This document shows, in pieces, positions 1 through 9,257 of a stretch of 64,000 nucleotides of DNA. Within the stretch, counting starts at the first letter, position 1. Every line of letters starts with the position of its first letter. A program made the translations under genes and the position numbers. The stretch is from Nitrospirota bacterium (GTDB lineage: Bacteria > Nitrospirota > Thermodesulfovibrionia > Thermodesulfovibrionales > Magnetobacteriaceae), in contig JADFXJ010000001.1 in NCBI GenBank assembly GCA_015233615.1, forward strand, positions 42,825-106,824. The letters run 5' to 3'. A model generated the notes under the pieces. The model made no database searches. It was not told where the DNA came from and worked only from the letters and a program-made list of their open reading frames with translations.

Positions 1-2
1 GA

Positions 3-95
3 TACCTGACGGGTGAGGAGTTCGACGTGTACGTCAGGCCCGGGGAGATGACGGGTCCTGCACCGGATAAAAAGCAGGTAAAAAAAATCGATTGA
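3..95 (+). CDS. C-terminal end of an unidentified protein (partial)
   Basis: The frame is open from the left edge and stops at TGA 93-95, giving the last 30 residues (YLTGEEFDVYVRPGEMTG then PAPDKKQVKKID). The charged, lysine-rich tail looks like a real C-terminus. I do not recognise the family, and most of the gene lies outside the window. Confidence 0.5.
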   Translation, partial: YLTGEEFDVYVRPGEMTGPAPDKKQVKKID

Positions 96-449
96 TTTGC
101 CGGTCCGATTGGTTGACATAGATTGGCGGCCAAATGAAATTGTCCGCCGGAAATTGTTTGTCATTAGCCGGAAATTGTTTGCGATTAGATTTCCTGCCGG
201 AAAATATATGCCATGAAATTGTATGTCATGTTGACTATTCTGCGGCGTTTCTATATAATCTTATACCGTAGACGTATTTGGGTAATACTATAGGCGTTTT
301 TGGGTTGTGCCGTAGTACGTGTTTAGGCGCTCCTGGGAAAACCGGTGGAAATACCTCCGGAAACAATTCACGGGAACAATTATGATTTATTTGCGCTTGC
401 ACCTTTGCGTCCTTGAGGGATTATTGTTTACACATTCGGAAACAGAGCT
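96..449. other. Intergenic region with a short direct repeat
   Basis: No gene was found in these 354 bases. Two exact copies of the 15-mer gccggaaattgtttg lie at 146-160 and 167-181, with a decayed third copy near 193. The rest is moderately AT-rich and probably holds the promoter of the downstream kinase, but I cannot point to a clear -35/-10 pair. Confidence 0.5.
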
Positions 450-1901
450 ATGATCCGGGCTTTCGCCAGGAGTGAATTGTGCGGGTGTCCCCTTTTCAAC
501 CTCTTTATGGACATGTACTTTAGGGTAGGCATGGACGGGGTAGTTAAGGAAATCTCCAACTCCGCGGGGCGTTTAACCGGTTATTCGGGCGCCGGTGCCA
601 TGGCCCTCGATTTCTCACGCCATCTTTTCCTCTCGCCCGGGGAGTGGGACAAATTCGTCGGTAAGACAAAAGAACAAGGTGCCGTCGAGGGGTACGTTAC
701 ACGGTTAATGAAAAAAGACGGAACTCTCTTCTGGGCTTCCATAAATGCCTATGTTTCGAACAATTATGGCGGGGACATAGAGGGTATGGTCAGAGACATA
801 ACCGTACAGAAGAACATGGATGAGGCTCTCGCAAGGAATGAAAAGCGCTATCTTGCCATAATAGAGGATCAGACGGATCTTATATGCCGTTTTCTACCCG
901 ACGGTACCCTTACCTTCGTCAACGAGGCCTACTGCCGGTACTTTGGCAAGCACAGGGAGGAACTCGTCGGTAAGAGCTTTACACCGATTGTCTATGCCGA
1001 CGACAGGCAGATGTGCGAAAAACAGATAGCCTCGCTGGGAATCGACAACCCCGTGGTAGAAGTAGAGCACCGCGTCGTCATGGGAAACGGTGAGGTCAGG
1101 TGGCAACGGTGGACTAACCGTGCCATATTCGACGATAGCGACAAGCCCCTTGAGTTCCAGGCCGTAGGCCGGGACATCACGAAAAGGAAAAAGGCGGAAC
1201 TCGCTCTCCTTCAGACTGAAAAGCTTGCAGCCATAGGCCGGCTCGCCGCCGGAGTCGCCCACGAGATTAACAACCCGCTGACCAGCGCCTCTCTTTCCAT
1301 CCAGATACTGAAGATAAAGCTCAACGAAATCGCGGTGGACCCCTCACTTTTGGAAAAGTTGGAGACAACCGACAAGAGTATCGACGCAGCCTCTACGATA
1401 ACTAAAAAACTGCTTACCCTTACCAGGATGGACAGGGAAGCCTTCTCGATAATAAACTTAAGCGAACTTATCGAATATGCCCTTAAAGAATGCGAAGAAG
1501 CTTTCGATAGGGTTACGCTTGAAAAAAGATTTGACGGTACGTTTTATGTAATGGGACAACAGGGCGCTCTGAACCAGGCCTTTTCCAACGTGTTAAAAAA
1601 TTCCCTGCAATCGGTGCCCGACTCCGGAGGTATGGTGGCAATACACACGTCATGCATTGCCGGCTGGGTGAACGTCGAGATTTCGGATACGGGCGCCGGT
1701 ATTTCCGAAAGTGACATACTGAGGGTTTTTGACCCGTTTTTTACTACGAAAGAGCTGGGAGAGGGTTTGGGACTGTCCGTGGCTTACGGTATAATAAGGC
1801 AGCATGGTGGCACTATAGAAGTTACGAGCACACCTAAACAGGGCTCAAGAGTGCTTATAACCCTGCCGGCCGTGGAGGACCATTGCACAAAATCCTGGTA
1901 G
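450..1901 (+). CDS. PAS-PAS sensor histidine kinase
   Basis: Soluble sensor kinase of 483 residues. Two PAS domains (about 18-120 and 130-245) are followed by a HisKA helix with the H-box AAGVAHEINNPLT near residue 270 and a HATPase_c domain with an N-box (NVLKNSLQS), G1 (DTGAGI) and G2 (GEGLGLSVAYGI). No transmembrane segment is visible, so it should sense a cytoplasmic signal. The ATG at 450 lacks a strong Shine-Dalgarno; ATGs at 510 and 516 would clip the start of the first PAS domain. The downstream regulator overlaps its last 19 bases and is the likely partner. Confidence 0.9.
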   Translation: MIRAFARSELCGCPLFNLFMDMYFRVGMDGVVKEISNSAGRLTGYSGAGAMALDFSRHLFLSPGEWDKFVGKTKEQGAVEGYVTRLMKKDGTLFWASINAYVSNNYGGDIEGMVRDITVQKNMDEALARNEKRYLAIIEDQTDLICRFLPDGTLTFVNEAYCRYFGKHREELVGKSFTPIVYADDRQMCEKQIASLGIDNPVVEVEHRVVMGNGEVRWQRWTNRAIFDDSDKPLEFQAVGRDITKRKKAELALLQTEKLAAIGRLAAGVAHEINNPLTSASLSIQILKIKLNEIAVDPSLLEKLETTDKSIDAASTITKKLLTLTRMDREAFSIINLSELIEYALKECEEAFDRVTLEKRFDGTFYVMGQQGALNQAFSNVLKNSLQSVPDSGGMVAIHTSCIAGWVNVEISDTGAGISESDILRVFDPFFTTKELGEGLGLSVAYGIIRQHGGTIEVTSTPKQGSRVLITLPAVEDHCTKSW

Positions 1902-2536
1902 CCGACGACAACGCCGACCTTAGGAAGCAGATCGTAGAAATACTTGACGCCGCCGGCTACGCTATCGAAGAAGCGGCAAACGGCAGGGAGGCTGTAGAAA
2001 AAGTCGGCAAAGGCGATTTCGACGTTATTATCCTGGACTCTATCATGCCCATAATGAAGGGACTGGAAGTCATATCCGAGATAAGGAAGGTGAGTCCGAA
2101 GACGAAAGTCGTTATTATGACCGCATTTGCCACGATAGAAAACGCGGTGGACTTCATTAAAAAGGGTGCCGCCCACTACCTGCCTAAACCATTCAAGATC
2201 AGCGAACTACTCACAATCGTAAGGCGAGAGATAGAAGAATCGAGCTTCGACGAAGGTGCGTCGAGTGCGGACATGGATTACGTGCTCAACGCCCTGGCAA
2301 ATCCCATTAGAAGGAGGATAATCAAACTTCTGCATTCGTCAAACGGAATGCGCTTCATGGAGATAAACAGAATGCTCGCCATAGAGGACCATACGAAACT
2401 CGTCTTTCATCTGAGAATACTGAAAGAAGCCCACATCGTCTCCCAGGACGACGCAAAGACCTATCTGCTCACCGGGGAAGGGCAGAGGGTGCTCACTAGT
2501 CTTTCGATACTGGAAAAGCACCTTACCACCGGCTGA
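1883..2536 (+). CDS. Response regulator: receiver plus ArsR-like winged helix
   Basis: Residues 1-120 form a CheY-like receiver with the acidic pair D8-D9, phospho-acceptor D52 (IILDSIMP) and the conserved Lys in YLPKPF. Residues about 128-210 form a winged helix (ALANPIRRRIIKLL, then FHLRILKEAHIVSQDD) of the ArsR/MarR-like type rather than the usual OmpR, NarL or NtrC output domains. The start is TTG with GGAGG at 1874-1878. It overlaps the kinase stop, which implies translational coupling and a cognate pair. Targets are unknown. The receiver is certain; the family of the output domain is less so. Confidence 0.88.
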   Translation: MHKILVADDNADLRKQIVEILDAAGYAIEEAANGREAVEKVGKGDFDVIILDSIMPIMKGLEVISEIRKVSPKTKVVIMTAFATIENAVDFIKKGAAHYLPKPFKISELLTIVRREIEESSFDEGASSADMDYVLNALANPIRRRIIKLLHSSNGMRFMEINRMLAIEDHTKLVFHLRILKEAHIVSQDDAKTYLLTGEGQRVLTSLSILEKHLTTG

Positions 2537-3118
2537 GCACCACCACCAGTCGGTCAACGCCATGCGATTACCGCCGATCGATTACAACCAGAGGAGCAAC
2601 GCCAGTCGGTTACCGCCGATCGATTACTACCAGCCTGTTACCACCGGCCGATTGCCTTAGATTATCCCGCACTATGTTAGATTATCCCGCATTATCTTAA
2701 AGACTCGGCAAAGGCGGACGCATTATACCAATTTGGTATTAGTATCGCTTTTTTGCCCGTGGTTAACCCGATAAGCATCTCCTTTCCTATTTATGTGAAT
2801 AATTGTTCACATAATTGGTATTACTTTGAATAACATTTCTCTTGTTTCTCTGCGTCATATAGTTTATTATTAAACCATGGGACATGGAATAAGAAAGAGT
2901 GTCCGAAGGAATAAGGAGATAAAGAAAGAGAATTTAAGTGATATAGAATATTAAGGTGTCAAAAGGGAGCAGTTGTACCACAAATCCTACCCAAAGAGCG
3001 CCTATGTTACATTGTGTTTTGCTATCAGTGAAATCTCCCCTCATTGGTTGTAAAATATTCCAAAAGCTGCTCCCTTCCTCCCTCCCTTTTTTAGAAAGGG
3101 AGTAATCCTCAGTGAAAA
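2537..3118. repeat. Gene-free stretch with imperfect direct and inverted repeats
   Basis: About 580 bases without a convincing gene. From 2553 to 2700 imperfect repeats occur: accgccgatcgattac twice, then ttagattatcccgca twice. Further on, aaagggagcag near 2960 is mirrored by ctgctccctt near 3065, a possible remnant inverted-repeat element of about 120 bases. A 62-codon frame on the minus strand (2934-3122) is not supported by codon quality or a ribosome-binding site. Confidence 0.55.
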
Positions 3119-4951
3119 TCAAACCCTTTTAGATAAGTCTATCACGTTTTGTCTTTTTTTGGCGTCACACTCCCAGAACACCCTGTGGGGGCATTTGGCG
3201 CAGACTTTCGCGTCAAGATTATATACAATTTCCCTGACTGCCTCTTCTTCACCCTCGAATATGTTCGCCGGCCCGATCTCATTTACGGCTCCGCTTTTTT
3301 GCATCATCGTCATAACCTCAGGCTGCATCTTACAGAAAAACATGTCTATCCCGTTTTTCCTGTACTCCTTAACCATGTTAACCATGGATTCCACACCCAT
3401 GAGGTCTATGATGTTTATGCTTCTGCATAGTATGAGAATCTTCTTCTGGGTTGGTACGTAAGAGTGTATAGTGGAGATATGTGTTTCCACGTGGTTCATG
3501 GCTGCAAAGTAGAGGTCGCCGTCTATGCGAATGATGCCAAACTGCGGGCATTGAGGCAGATAGGGGTCCGCAACGAACTGTCTGCTGCCGGGTTCGGGCA
3601 CGTGGGGAAAAATTTTTGGCCTCGCCGTCTTGTTCAGGTAGAGTCCTATGGATAGGAGGGCTCCCACGTATATGGCAAATTCGAGTTCCAGAAACAGGGT
3701 TGCCAGAAATGTAACGGCAATAACCGCGGCATCCTGTTTGGACAGACGCACGGTATCTACTATGTGGTGAAAGTCGATAAGGTTATACGCCACCACGAGT
3801 ATGACTGCGGCCATGGCTGCTATGGGCAGGTAAGCGGCGAAAGAGACTACGAAAAGAAGTATAACCATGAGCCACATGGCGGCACATATGGCCGCAAAGG
3901 GAGTTTTGGCACCCGCGGAATAATTGACGCCGCTTCTGGTGAAAGAGCCCGAAGAGGCGTAAGACGACAGGAACGCCCCAAACATGTTGGAGAGGCCCTG
4001 GCCGATGAATTCCTGGTTGCCGTCGATTTTTTGTCCGGACTTCAGCGCCACGGACCTCGCTATGGAGACCGCCTCCATTATGCCAAGCATCGATATGGCC
4101 ATGGCAGGTGATGCCAGTGCGTGTATGCTGTGAAAGGATAAGTCAGGCAGCGAAAATGGGGGGATAGCCGAGGGAAGGGCGCCTATTACGCGTACTCCCT
4201 GGTTATACCAGCCCATGCCGTAGTTTAACAGGCCGCCCGAAAACATTCCTATGAGCATACCGGGCCACCTGGGCTTGAAATTGCGTATGCCTACTACGAC
4301 TGCCAGTGTGACTGCGGCTATTATCATAGAGTAGAGATGGTAATGGTTAATGTTTTCGAAAAGGAGTTTTAGGTTTTCGGTAAAGTGGGGTGCATTTTTG
4401 TATCTCAGGCCAAAAATGTGCTTAAGCTGACTTGCCCCTATGAGGATGGCAGCTCCGGAGGTAAACCCGACTACAACGGAATGGGAAACGAAGTCAACGA
4501 GTCCGCCGAGGCGCACAACCCCCAGGCCGAGCTGCATGATGCCCGCCATTAGGGTCAGGAGCATTACAAGTTCTATGTAATGTGCCGAGGAAGGCTCGGC
4601 CATGACCGACACCGTACTGAATATGACTAGGGATATGGCCGTCGTAGGGCCGGATATGAGGTGCCGCGAAGAGCCGAAGAGTGCCGCTATTACGGCCGGC
4701 ACCATGGCGGTATAAAGACCGTACTGCGGGGGCATGCCCGCTATCATGGCAAAGGCCACACCCTGGGGCAGCACCACCACCGCCCCGGTAAGTCCCGCGA
4801 AGAGGTCCGCTTTCCACGTATCTTTTACCTCGTGCACCCACTTAAGGAACGGAAAAACTTTGGCGGGCCACGTCTTGTTCAACTTGTTATTCAGCCTGTT
4901 ACTCTGTCTGTTATTCGGCCTGTTATTTTGCCCTCCGCTATTTGCCCTCAT
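3119..4951 (-). CDS. SulP-family anion transporter with STAS domain
   Basis: Inner-membrane transporter of 610 residues. The hydrophobic core (about 45-440) has the SulP signature region near residue 60 (GAVVVLPQGVAFAMIAGMPP), and a STAS domain occupies about 465-575. SulP proteins move sulfate, bicarbonate or related anions; the substrate cannot be read from sequence. An extra C-terminal tail carries CAKCPHRVFWECD, a possible metal or redox site. Residues 5-28 are low-complexity (NNRPNNRQSNRLNN), encoded by a microrepeat. The start overlaps the stop of the upstream universal stress protein gene by 4 bases (ATGA), so the two are translationally coupled. Confidence 0.92.
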   Translation of the reverse strand: MRANSGGQNNRPNNRQSNRLNNKLNKTWPAKVFPFLKWVHEVKDTWKADLFAGLTGAVVVLPQGVAFAMIAGMPPQYGLYTAMVPAVIAALFGSSRHLISGPTTAISLVIFSTVSVMAEPSSAHYIELVMLLTLMAGIMQLGLGVVRLGGLVDFVSHSVVVGFTSGAAILIGASQLKHIFGLRYKNAPHFTENLKLLFENINHYHLYSMIIAAVTLAVVVGIRNFKPRWPGMLIGMFSGGLLNYGMGWYNQGVRVIGALPSAIPPFSLPDLSFHSIHALASPAMAISMLGIMEAVSIARSVALKSGQKIDGNQEFIGQGLSNMFGAFLSSYASSGSFTRSGVNYSAGAKTPFAAICAAMWLMVILLFVVSFAAYLPIAAMAAVILVVAYNLIDFHHIVDTVRLSKQDAAVIAVTFLATLFLELEFAIYVGALLSIGLYLNKTARPKIFPHVPEPGSRQFVADPYLPQCPQFGIIRIDGDLYFAAMNHVETHISTIHSYVPTQKKILILCRSINIIDLMGVESMVNMVKEYRKNGIDMFFCKMQPEVMTMMQKSGAVNEIGPANIFEGEEEAVREIVYNLDAKVCAKCPHRVFWECDAKKRQNVIDLSKRV

Positions 4952-5880
4952 CTTACCACCATTACGGAGTTTTCCGCGTTCAATACGATATTAAAGGAAG
5001 TGCCTCCCATAAAAAAGCGCCTTAAACCGACCTGATCATCGGCTGCCACCACTATTATGGAATATTTACGTCCGTACCCGACGATCTTTTCCACGGGGTT
5101 GCCCACAACCACCGCGCTGTCGAGACTCTCGAAGCCTGCATCCCTGAGCCTCCTCAAGCCTTCGGTGACGATCGTCTTGTGGGTATCTTCATCCTCCGGT
5201 TTGGGGGCTACGGATAGGAGGGAAACGGGACATTCGCAGTGGGACGCCAACATAAAGTCTTTAAGCATCACCTCGTAGGCCCGCTCGCTGCCATCGAGAC
5301 AGACGAGGTGTCCGTGTCCTTCCTCGAGATTCCTGGCAACCAAAACGGAGCAGGGTGCGTGTACGACCACTTTTTGCACCTCCGACGATACGAAAATGCG
5401 CCCGTATGTGCGCCTAACCCTGGATGCCCCCAGGATTACAAGTCCGTAACCGCCGCACAGGGCCTCGTCCAATATTTCGGCGGCTACGTTGCGGCCGCTT
5501 TTCAGTTTCAGGTTTATTTTTCGTCCACTGGTGGACCTGTAGCTTATCTGGAAGTTGTTCAGGGGGTCGCCGTCGAAAGTTCTCACGACGTCCTCACTCC
5601 AGTTTTCGCCCACCCACTCGTGGCTTATAAGAGCTTGTCTGGCCTCCTCCAGGTACCGGAGTTCGGCTATAAACATACCCCAGTTGCCTGTGATGGCGTT
5701 TAAGCTGTCTTCGGGGACTTCACTCTTGCCGGGGCCATCGTCCGAACGCACATGGAATATGGTTATTTCGGCATCTATACCGCTGCCCAGCCTGGCACCG
5801 TAGTGCATTCCCCTCAACGAATCCCGTGAGCCGTCTATGCAGATAAGTACTTTGAATCCAGCTTTTTTTTCGGTTGCCAT
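4948..5880 (-). CDS. Tandem universal stress protein (UspA-like)
   Basis: Two Usp folds in tandem. The first begins at FKVLICIDGSRDSLRGMHYG and ends at the ATP-loop-like stretch VILGASRVRRTYGRIFVSS; the second begins at HGHLVCLDGSERA and ends at GLRRFFMGGTSFNIVLNAEN. I start it at ATG 5880 (MATEKKAG), which has GGGGGTG about 6 bases upstream. A TTG at 5979 would add 33 residues with no Usp similarity. It is the first gene of a two-gene unit with the SulP transporter. Fused or adjacent Usp-SulP pairs suggest control of transport under stress, but that is inference. Confidence 0.85.
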   Translation of the reverse strand: MATEKKAGFKVLICIDGSRDSLRGMHYGARLGSGIDAEITIFHVRSDDGPGKSEVPEDSLNAITGNWGMFIAELRYLEEARQALISHEWVGENWSEDVVRTFDGDPLNNFQISYRSTSGRKINLKLKSGRNVAAEILDEALCGGYGLVILGASRVRRTYGRIFVSSEVQKVVVHAPCSVLVARNLEEGHGHLVCLDGSERAYEVMLKDFMLASHCECPVSLLSVAPKPEDEDTHKTIVTEGLRRLRDAGFESLDSAVVVGNPVEKIVGYGRKYSIIVVAADDQVGLRRFFMGGTSFNIVLNAENSVMVVR

Positions 5881-6342
5881 TACACCCCCACAATCGGCAT
5901 TATAAAAGGCATACCCGATATAACTCCGTCTAATGGATTTATGCTTAACGATGATTTTCTGTAACCCTTCATGCAACAATCCCTCCTGCTGTTTTTACTA
6001 ATCAGAACCGCTACTCATCAGATACCAATCAGAACCGCCTGGAATCAACATACATTACCGACAACGATGTCAATATTGTAACTATCCTATTCTAATGTAA
6101 CATAATCTGACGCGATGCTCAACTCTTTTGTTGTCCTTGCCCTTGCCCGGAATGACGAAGAAGGGAAGGGACAATATTGCGGCCCGCCAATACCACCGTC
6201 ACGGGGGGGGTAGGGGGAGGGCGGCAGACGGCTCTATCCGGCAGTGACGGCGGAGGGGAGAGGAGGGGAGAGGATTTTTTTTATTCTTATCCTCTTTTCC
6301 TTCATTTTGTTATATAATATAAATAAGAGGGGGTATTTAGTG
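5881..6342. other. Divergent intergenic region with dispersed-repeat remnants
   Basis: This lies between the usp gene (minus) and the hydrogenase operon (plus). A duplicated aatcagaaccgc occurs near 6000 and 6026. From 6093 to 6175 the DNA resembles the right end and interior of the MITE at 14691-14935 (aatgtaacataat, tgacgcga, then cccttgcccggaatgacga). A TATAAT at 6313-6318 could be the -10 of the hydrogenase operon, followed by the ribosome site GAGGGGG at 6327-6333. No clear -35 was seen. Confidence 0.5.
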
Positions 6343-7509
6343 ATGAAGGGGCTAAAAGATTGCACCCTGAATTGTCAATTGTCCCGAAGAACTTTCCTTC
6401 AGTTTTGTTCCGTTATTGCTGCAACGTTAGCTCTTCCCTCCGGCTCGGTGTCAAAAATAGCTGAAGCCATCGTAAATAAACAAAAACCTTATGTCGTTTG
6501 GCTGGAGTTTTCCGATTGTGCAGCCGACACGGAAGCTCTTCTCAGAGCGACGAATCCCGCGGTCGAAAACGTTCTCCTCGACCTCATATCCATCGAGTAC
6601 CACGAAACCATTATGTCACCGTCCGGTGCCGGTGCCGAAAAATCTCTGACGGACGTAGTAAACCAGCATCGGGGTGAGTACCTGGCCATTGTCGAGGGGG
6701 CCATACCCACTGCAAACGCAGGTGTGTACTGTTGCGTAAGCGGCAAAACGGCACTTGAGCGAGCCCGCGAGGTATGCGGTAACGCCCGGGCTGTCATTGC
6801 AGTTGGCTCTTGTGCAAGCTTTGGCGGCCTGGCTGCTGCCGTGCCGAATCCAACCGCTGCGGTGGGCGTAAAGACGGCAGTTCCCCAGGCCAACGTGATT
6901 AATCTGCCAGGTTGTCCCGTCAACCCGATAAACCTGACGGCACTTCTTGTCCATTACCTGACGTTCGGGAGTTTCCCGGCCCTTGACAACCTGAGCCGTC
7001 CCCTCTTTGCATATGGCAAACGCATTCACGACAACTGCGAACGCCGTCCCCACTTCGACGCCGGGCAGTTCGTGAAACACTGGGGAGACGAAGGACATCG
7101 TCTCGGCTGGTGTCTCTACGAGATGGGATGTAAGGGGCCCCAGTCGTACATGAACTGTCCGACGGTTCGGTTCAATCAGGGGGTAAGCTGGCCCGTTATG
7201 TCAGGCCATCCATGTTTTGCCTGCGCCATGCCGGACAGTTGGGACGCTCTTGGGCCCATTTATTCGCGCCTGCCAAACGTAAAAGGGGCGGGACTCGAGG
7301 CGGCTGCCGATACATTAGGATTAACGCTCGTGACGGGTGCCGCCGCGGGAGCAGTCACCCACGCCGCCATTCGCTTACTGAAGTCAAAACGGGAAAAGCC
7401 CCGCCACGGCGAGCCGACGGTCGAAACGGATTATTATAAATCGAGCAGCACCTCCATCGAAAAAAAAGTTCACAGAAGAATTCACAAAAAAAGAGAGATT
7501 AATCCATGA
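6343..7509 (+). CDS. [NiFe]-hydrogenase small subunit, Tat-exported, with Asp in the proximal-cluster motif
   Basis: Electron-transfer subunit of a group 1 membrane-bound uptake hydrogenase. The ATG at 6343 sits 10 bases after GAGGGGG; the longer frame from 6244 has no ribosome site. Residues 14-22 are a twin-arginine signal (SRRTFLQFC). The distal-cluster motif (IHDNC to GWCLYEMGCKGP) and the medial motif (NCPTVRFNQGVSWPV to GHPCFACAMP) are intact, as are the proximal ligands GSCASFGG and NLPGCPVNP. The first proximal motif, normally CxxC, reads C59-A-A-D62, so one Cys is Asp. Three Cys plus one Asp is known from the actinobacterial-type (group 1h) enzyme. A C-terminal hydrophobic helix (about 325-345) fits membrane anchoring. 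Confidence 0.93.
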   Translation: MKGLKDCTLNCQLSRRTFLQFCSVIAATLALPSGSVSKIAEAIVNKQKPYVVWLEFSDCAADTEALLRATNPAVENVLLDLISIEYHETIMSPSGAGAEKSLTDVVNQHRGEYLAIVEGAIPTANAGVYCCVSGKTALERAREVCGNARAVIAVGSCASFGGLAAAVPNPTAAVGVKTAVPQANVINLPGCPVNPINLTALLVHYLTFGSFPALDNLSRPLFAYGKRIHDNCERRPHFDAGQFVKHWGDEGHRLGWCLYEMGCKGPQSYMNCPTVRFNQGVSWPVMSGHPCFACAMPDSWDALGPIYSRLPNVKGAGLEAAADTLGLTLVTGAAAGAVTHAAIRLLKSKREKPRHGEPTVETDYYKSSSTSIEKKVHRRIHKKREINP

Positions 7510-9215
7510 CAAAATTGGTATTTGATCCCATCACACGCATAGAAGGGCACCTTCGCGTAGAGGTGCAGGTCGATGGCGGTAAAGTTACCGACGCCTGGGT
7601 CTCGGGCACTATGTGGAGAGGAATCGAAAAGATTCTTAAAGGACGCGACCCACGGGAGTGCTGGGCCATCACCTCGCGCATCTGCGGAGTATGTACGACG
7701 GTACATTCGACGAGTTCCGTAAGAGCCGTAGAAGACGCATTAGGGATAGACATTCCCGATAATGCCCGCGTGATTAGAAACATTATTACCGCCGCCCAGT
7801 TCGTTCAGGACCACGTCATCCACTTCTATCACCTCCATGCCCTGGACTGGGTGGACGTGGTAAGCTCACTGAAGGCGGACGCCGCCCAAACCGCTTCCCT
7901 GGCACAGTCGCTATCTCCCTGGCCAAACGCCACCGCAGGCTACTATAAGGGCGTGCAGGACAGGATTCGAACGCTTGTACAGAGCGGCCAGCTTGGCCTC
8001 TTTGCAAACGGCTACTGGGGACACCCGGCCTTTAAACTTCCTCCGGAGGTAAACCTCATGGCGGTAGCCCACTATCTGGAAGCCCTCAAGTGGCAGCGGG
8101 ACGTTATTGCGATTCATGCCCTACTGGGAGCTAAAAACCCCCATCCCCAGACCTTTTTGGTCGGCGGTATGGCCACCCCCATAGACCCTAACAGCCAAAA
8201 CGCCATCAACGCCCACACCCTCGCCACGCTGAAATCTCTTGCCGAAGAGGCCCTGGAGTTCGTAAAGCACGTGTATCTGCCGGATCTTCTGGCCATCGCC
8301 TCATTTTACAAGAACTGGGCGTCCATAGGCGCGGGCGTAGGTAATTACCTTTCCTACGGAGAGTTTCCCCGCGACTCGGTACACAATTCGACGAACACGT
8401 GGCTACCGTCAGGCTTCATACGCTTTAAAAACATTGGCGCCATAGAGCCGGTAGACCAAAAAAAGGTGGCCGAAGACGTCCTTCGGGCCTGGTACTCATA
8501 TACCGGCGGCGACGGCATACCAAAACATCCCTACGATGGTGAAACCACGCCCAATTACACGGGACCGACGCCTCCCTACGAATTTTTAGAAACCGACCGG
8601 AAATACTCGTGGGTCAAAGCGATTAGTTACGACGGCGTTCCTGCGGAGGTCGGGCCCCTGGCGAGAATGCTCGTGGCTTACGCCAACGGTCATAAACGGG
8701 TTCGGGAACTGGTGGGACTGGTACTGGCCAAATTAGGTGTCGGCGTGGAATCTCTCTTTTCCACGCTAGGGAGAACCGCCGCCCGCGGCATCGAAACCCT
8801 GGCCGTTGCGGAAATGCTCCCCGTTTGGATAGACGAACTTGTGGCAAACATCAAAGGAGGAGACTACCGAATCCACAACGGTGAAAAATGGGAACCCAAC
8901 ACCTGGCCGGCCGAGGCACGCGGTTTTGGTTTCCACGAAGCCCCGCGCGGCGCTCTGTGCCACTGGATAGTTATTAAGGACAAAAAAGTGGCAAACTACC
9001 AATGCGTCGTACCGAGCGGTTGGAATGCCTCACCCAGAGACGTCGCGGACAGGCGGGGCCCTTACGAGGAAGCACTCGTGGGAACCCCCGTCGAAGACGC
9101 GGAAAAACCCCTGGAAATTCTCCGCACCATCCACTCGTTTGACCCGTGCATGGCCTGCGCCGTTCATCTCATAAATAAAACGGGAAAGGAACTATCCGTC
9201 ATAGGTGTGCGTTAA
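7506..9215 (+). CDS. [NiFe]-hydrogenase large (catalytic) subunit
   Basis: Carries the NiFe active site that splits H2. The L1 motif RICGVCTTVH (C60, C63) and the C-terminal L2 motif DPCMACAVH (C548, C551, H554) supply the four nickel-site cysteines. The 15 residues after H554 are the tail removed by the maturation protease encoded two genes downstream. RIEGHLRVE near residue 11 is also standard. The length of 569 residues is normal for the family. The start overlaps the small-subunit stop (ATGA), so the subunits are translationally coupled. There is no signal peptide: the subunit should be exported by hitch-hiking on the Tat signal of the small subunit. Confidence 0.96.
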   Translation: MTKLVFDPITRIEGHLRVEVQVDGGKVTDAWVSGTMWRGIEKILKGRDPRECWAITSRICGVCTTVHSTSSVRAVEDALGIDIPDNARVIRNIITAAQFVQDHVIHFYHLHALDWVDVVSSLKADAAQTASLAQSLSPWPNATAGYYKGVQDRIRTLVQSGQLGLFANGYWGHPAFKLPPEVNLMAVAHYLEALKWQRDVIAIHALLGAKNPHPQTFLVGGMATPIDPNSQNAINAHTLATLKSLAEEALEFVKHVYLPDLLAIASFYKNWASIGAGVGNYLSYGEFPRDSVHNSTNTWLPSGFIRFKNIGAIEPVDQKKVAEDVLRAWYSYTGGDGIPKHPYDGETTPNYTGPTPPYEFLETDRKYSWVKAISYDGVPAEVGPLARMLVAYANGHKRVRELVGLVLAKLGVGVESLFSTLGRTAARGIETLAVAEMLPVWIDELVANIKGGDYRIHNGEKWEPNTWPAEARGFGFHEAPRGALCHWIVIKDKKVANYQCVVPSGWNASPRDVADRRGPYEEALVGTPVEDAEKPLEILRTIHSFDPCMACAVHLINKTGKELSVIGVR

Positions 9216-9257
9216 TGCCGGCTGTTCGTTAATGGATATTCGTTAAAGGACAATAAC

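Noticed and set aside
2553-2700. CRISPR-like array
   Set aside because: The repeats are short and imperfect with no regular spacers and no cas genes.
2934-3122. 62-codon minus-strand frame
   Set aside because: No ribosome site, unusual composition, and it coincides with an inverted-repeat remnant.
4494-5035. Several long frames antisense to or out of phase with the SulP gene
   Set aside because: They are shadows of a strongly supported transporter gene; Arg/Gly/His-rich translations are typical of wrong-frame reading.
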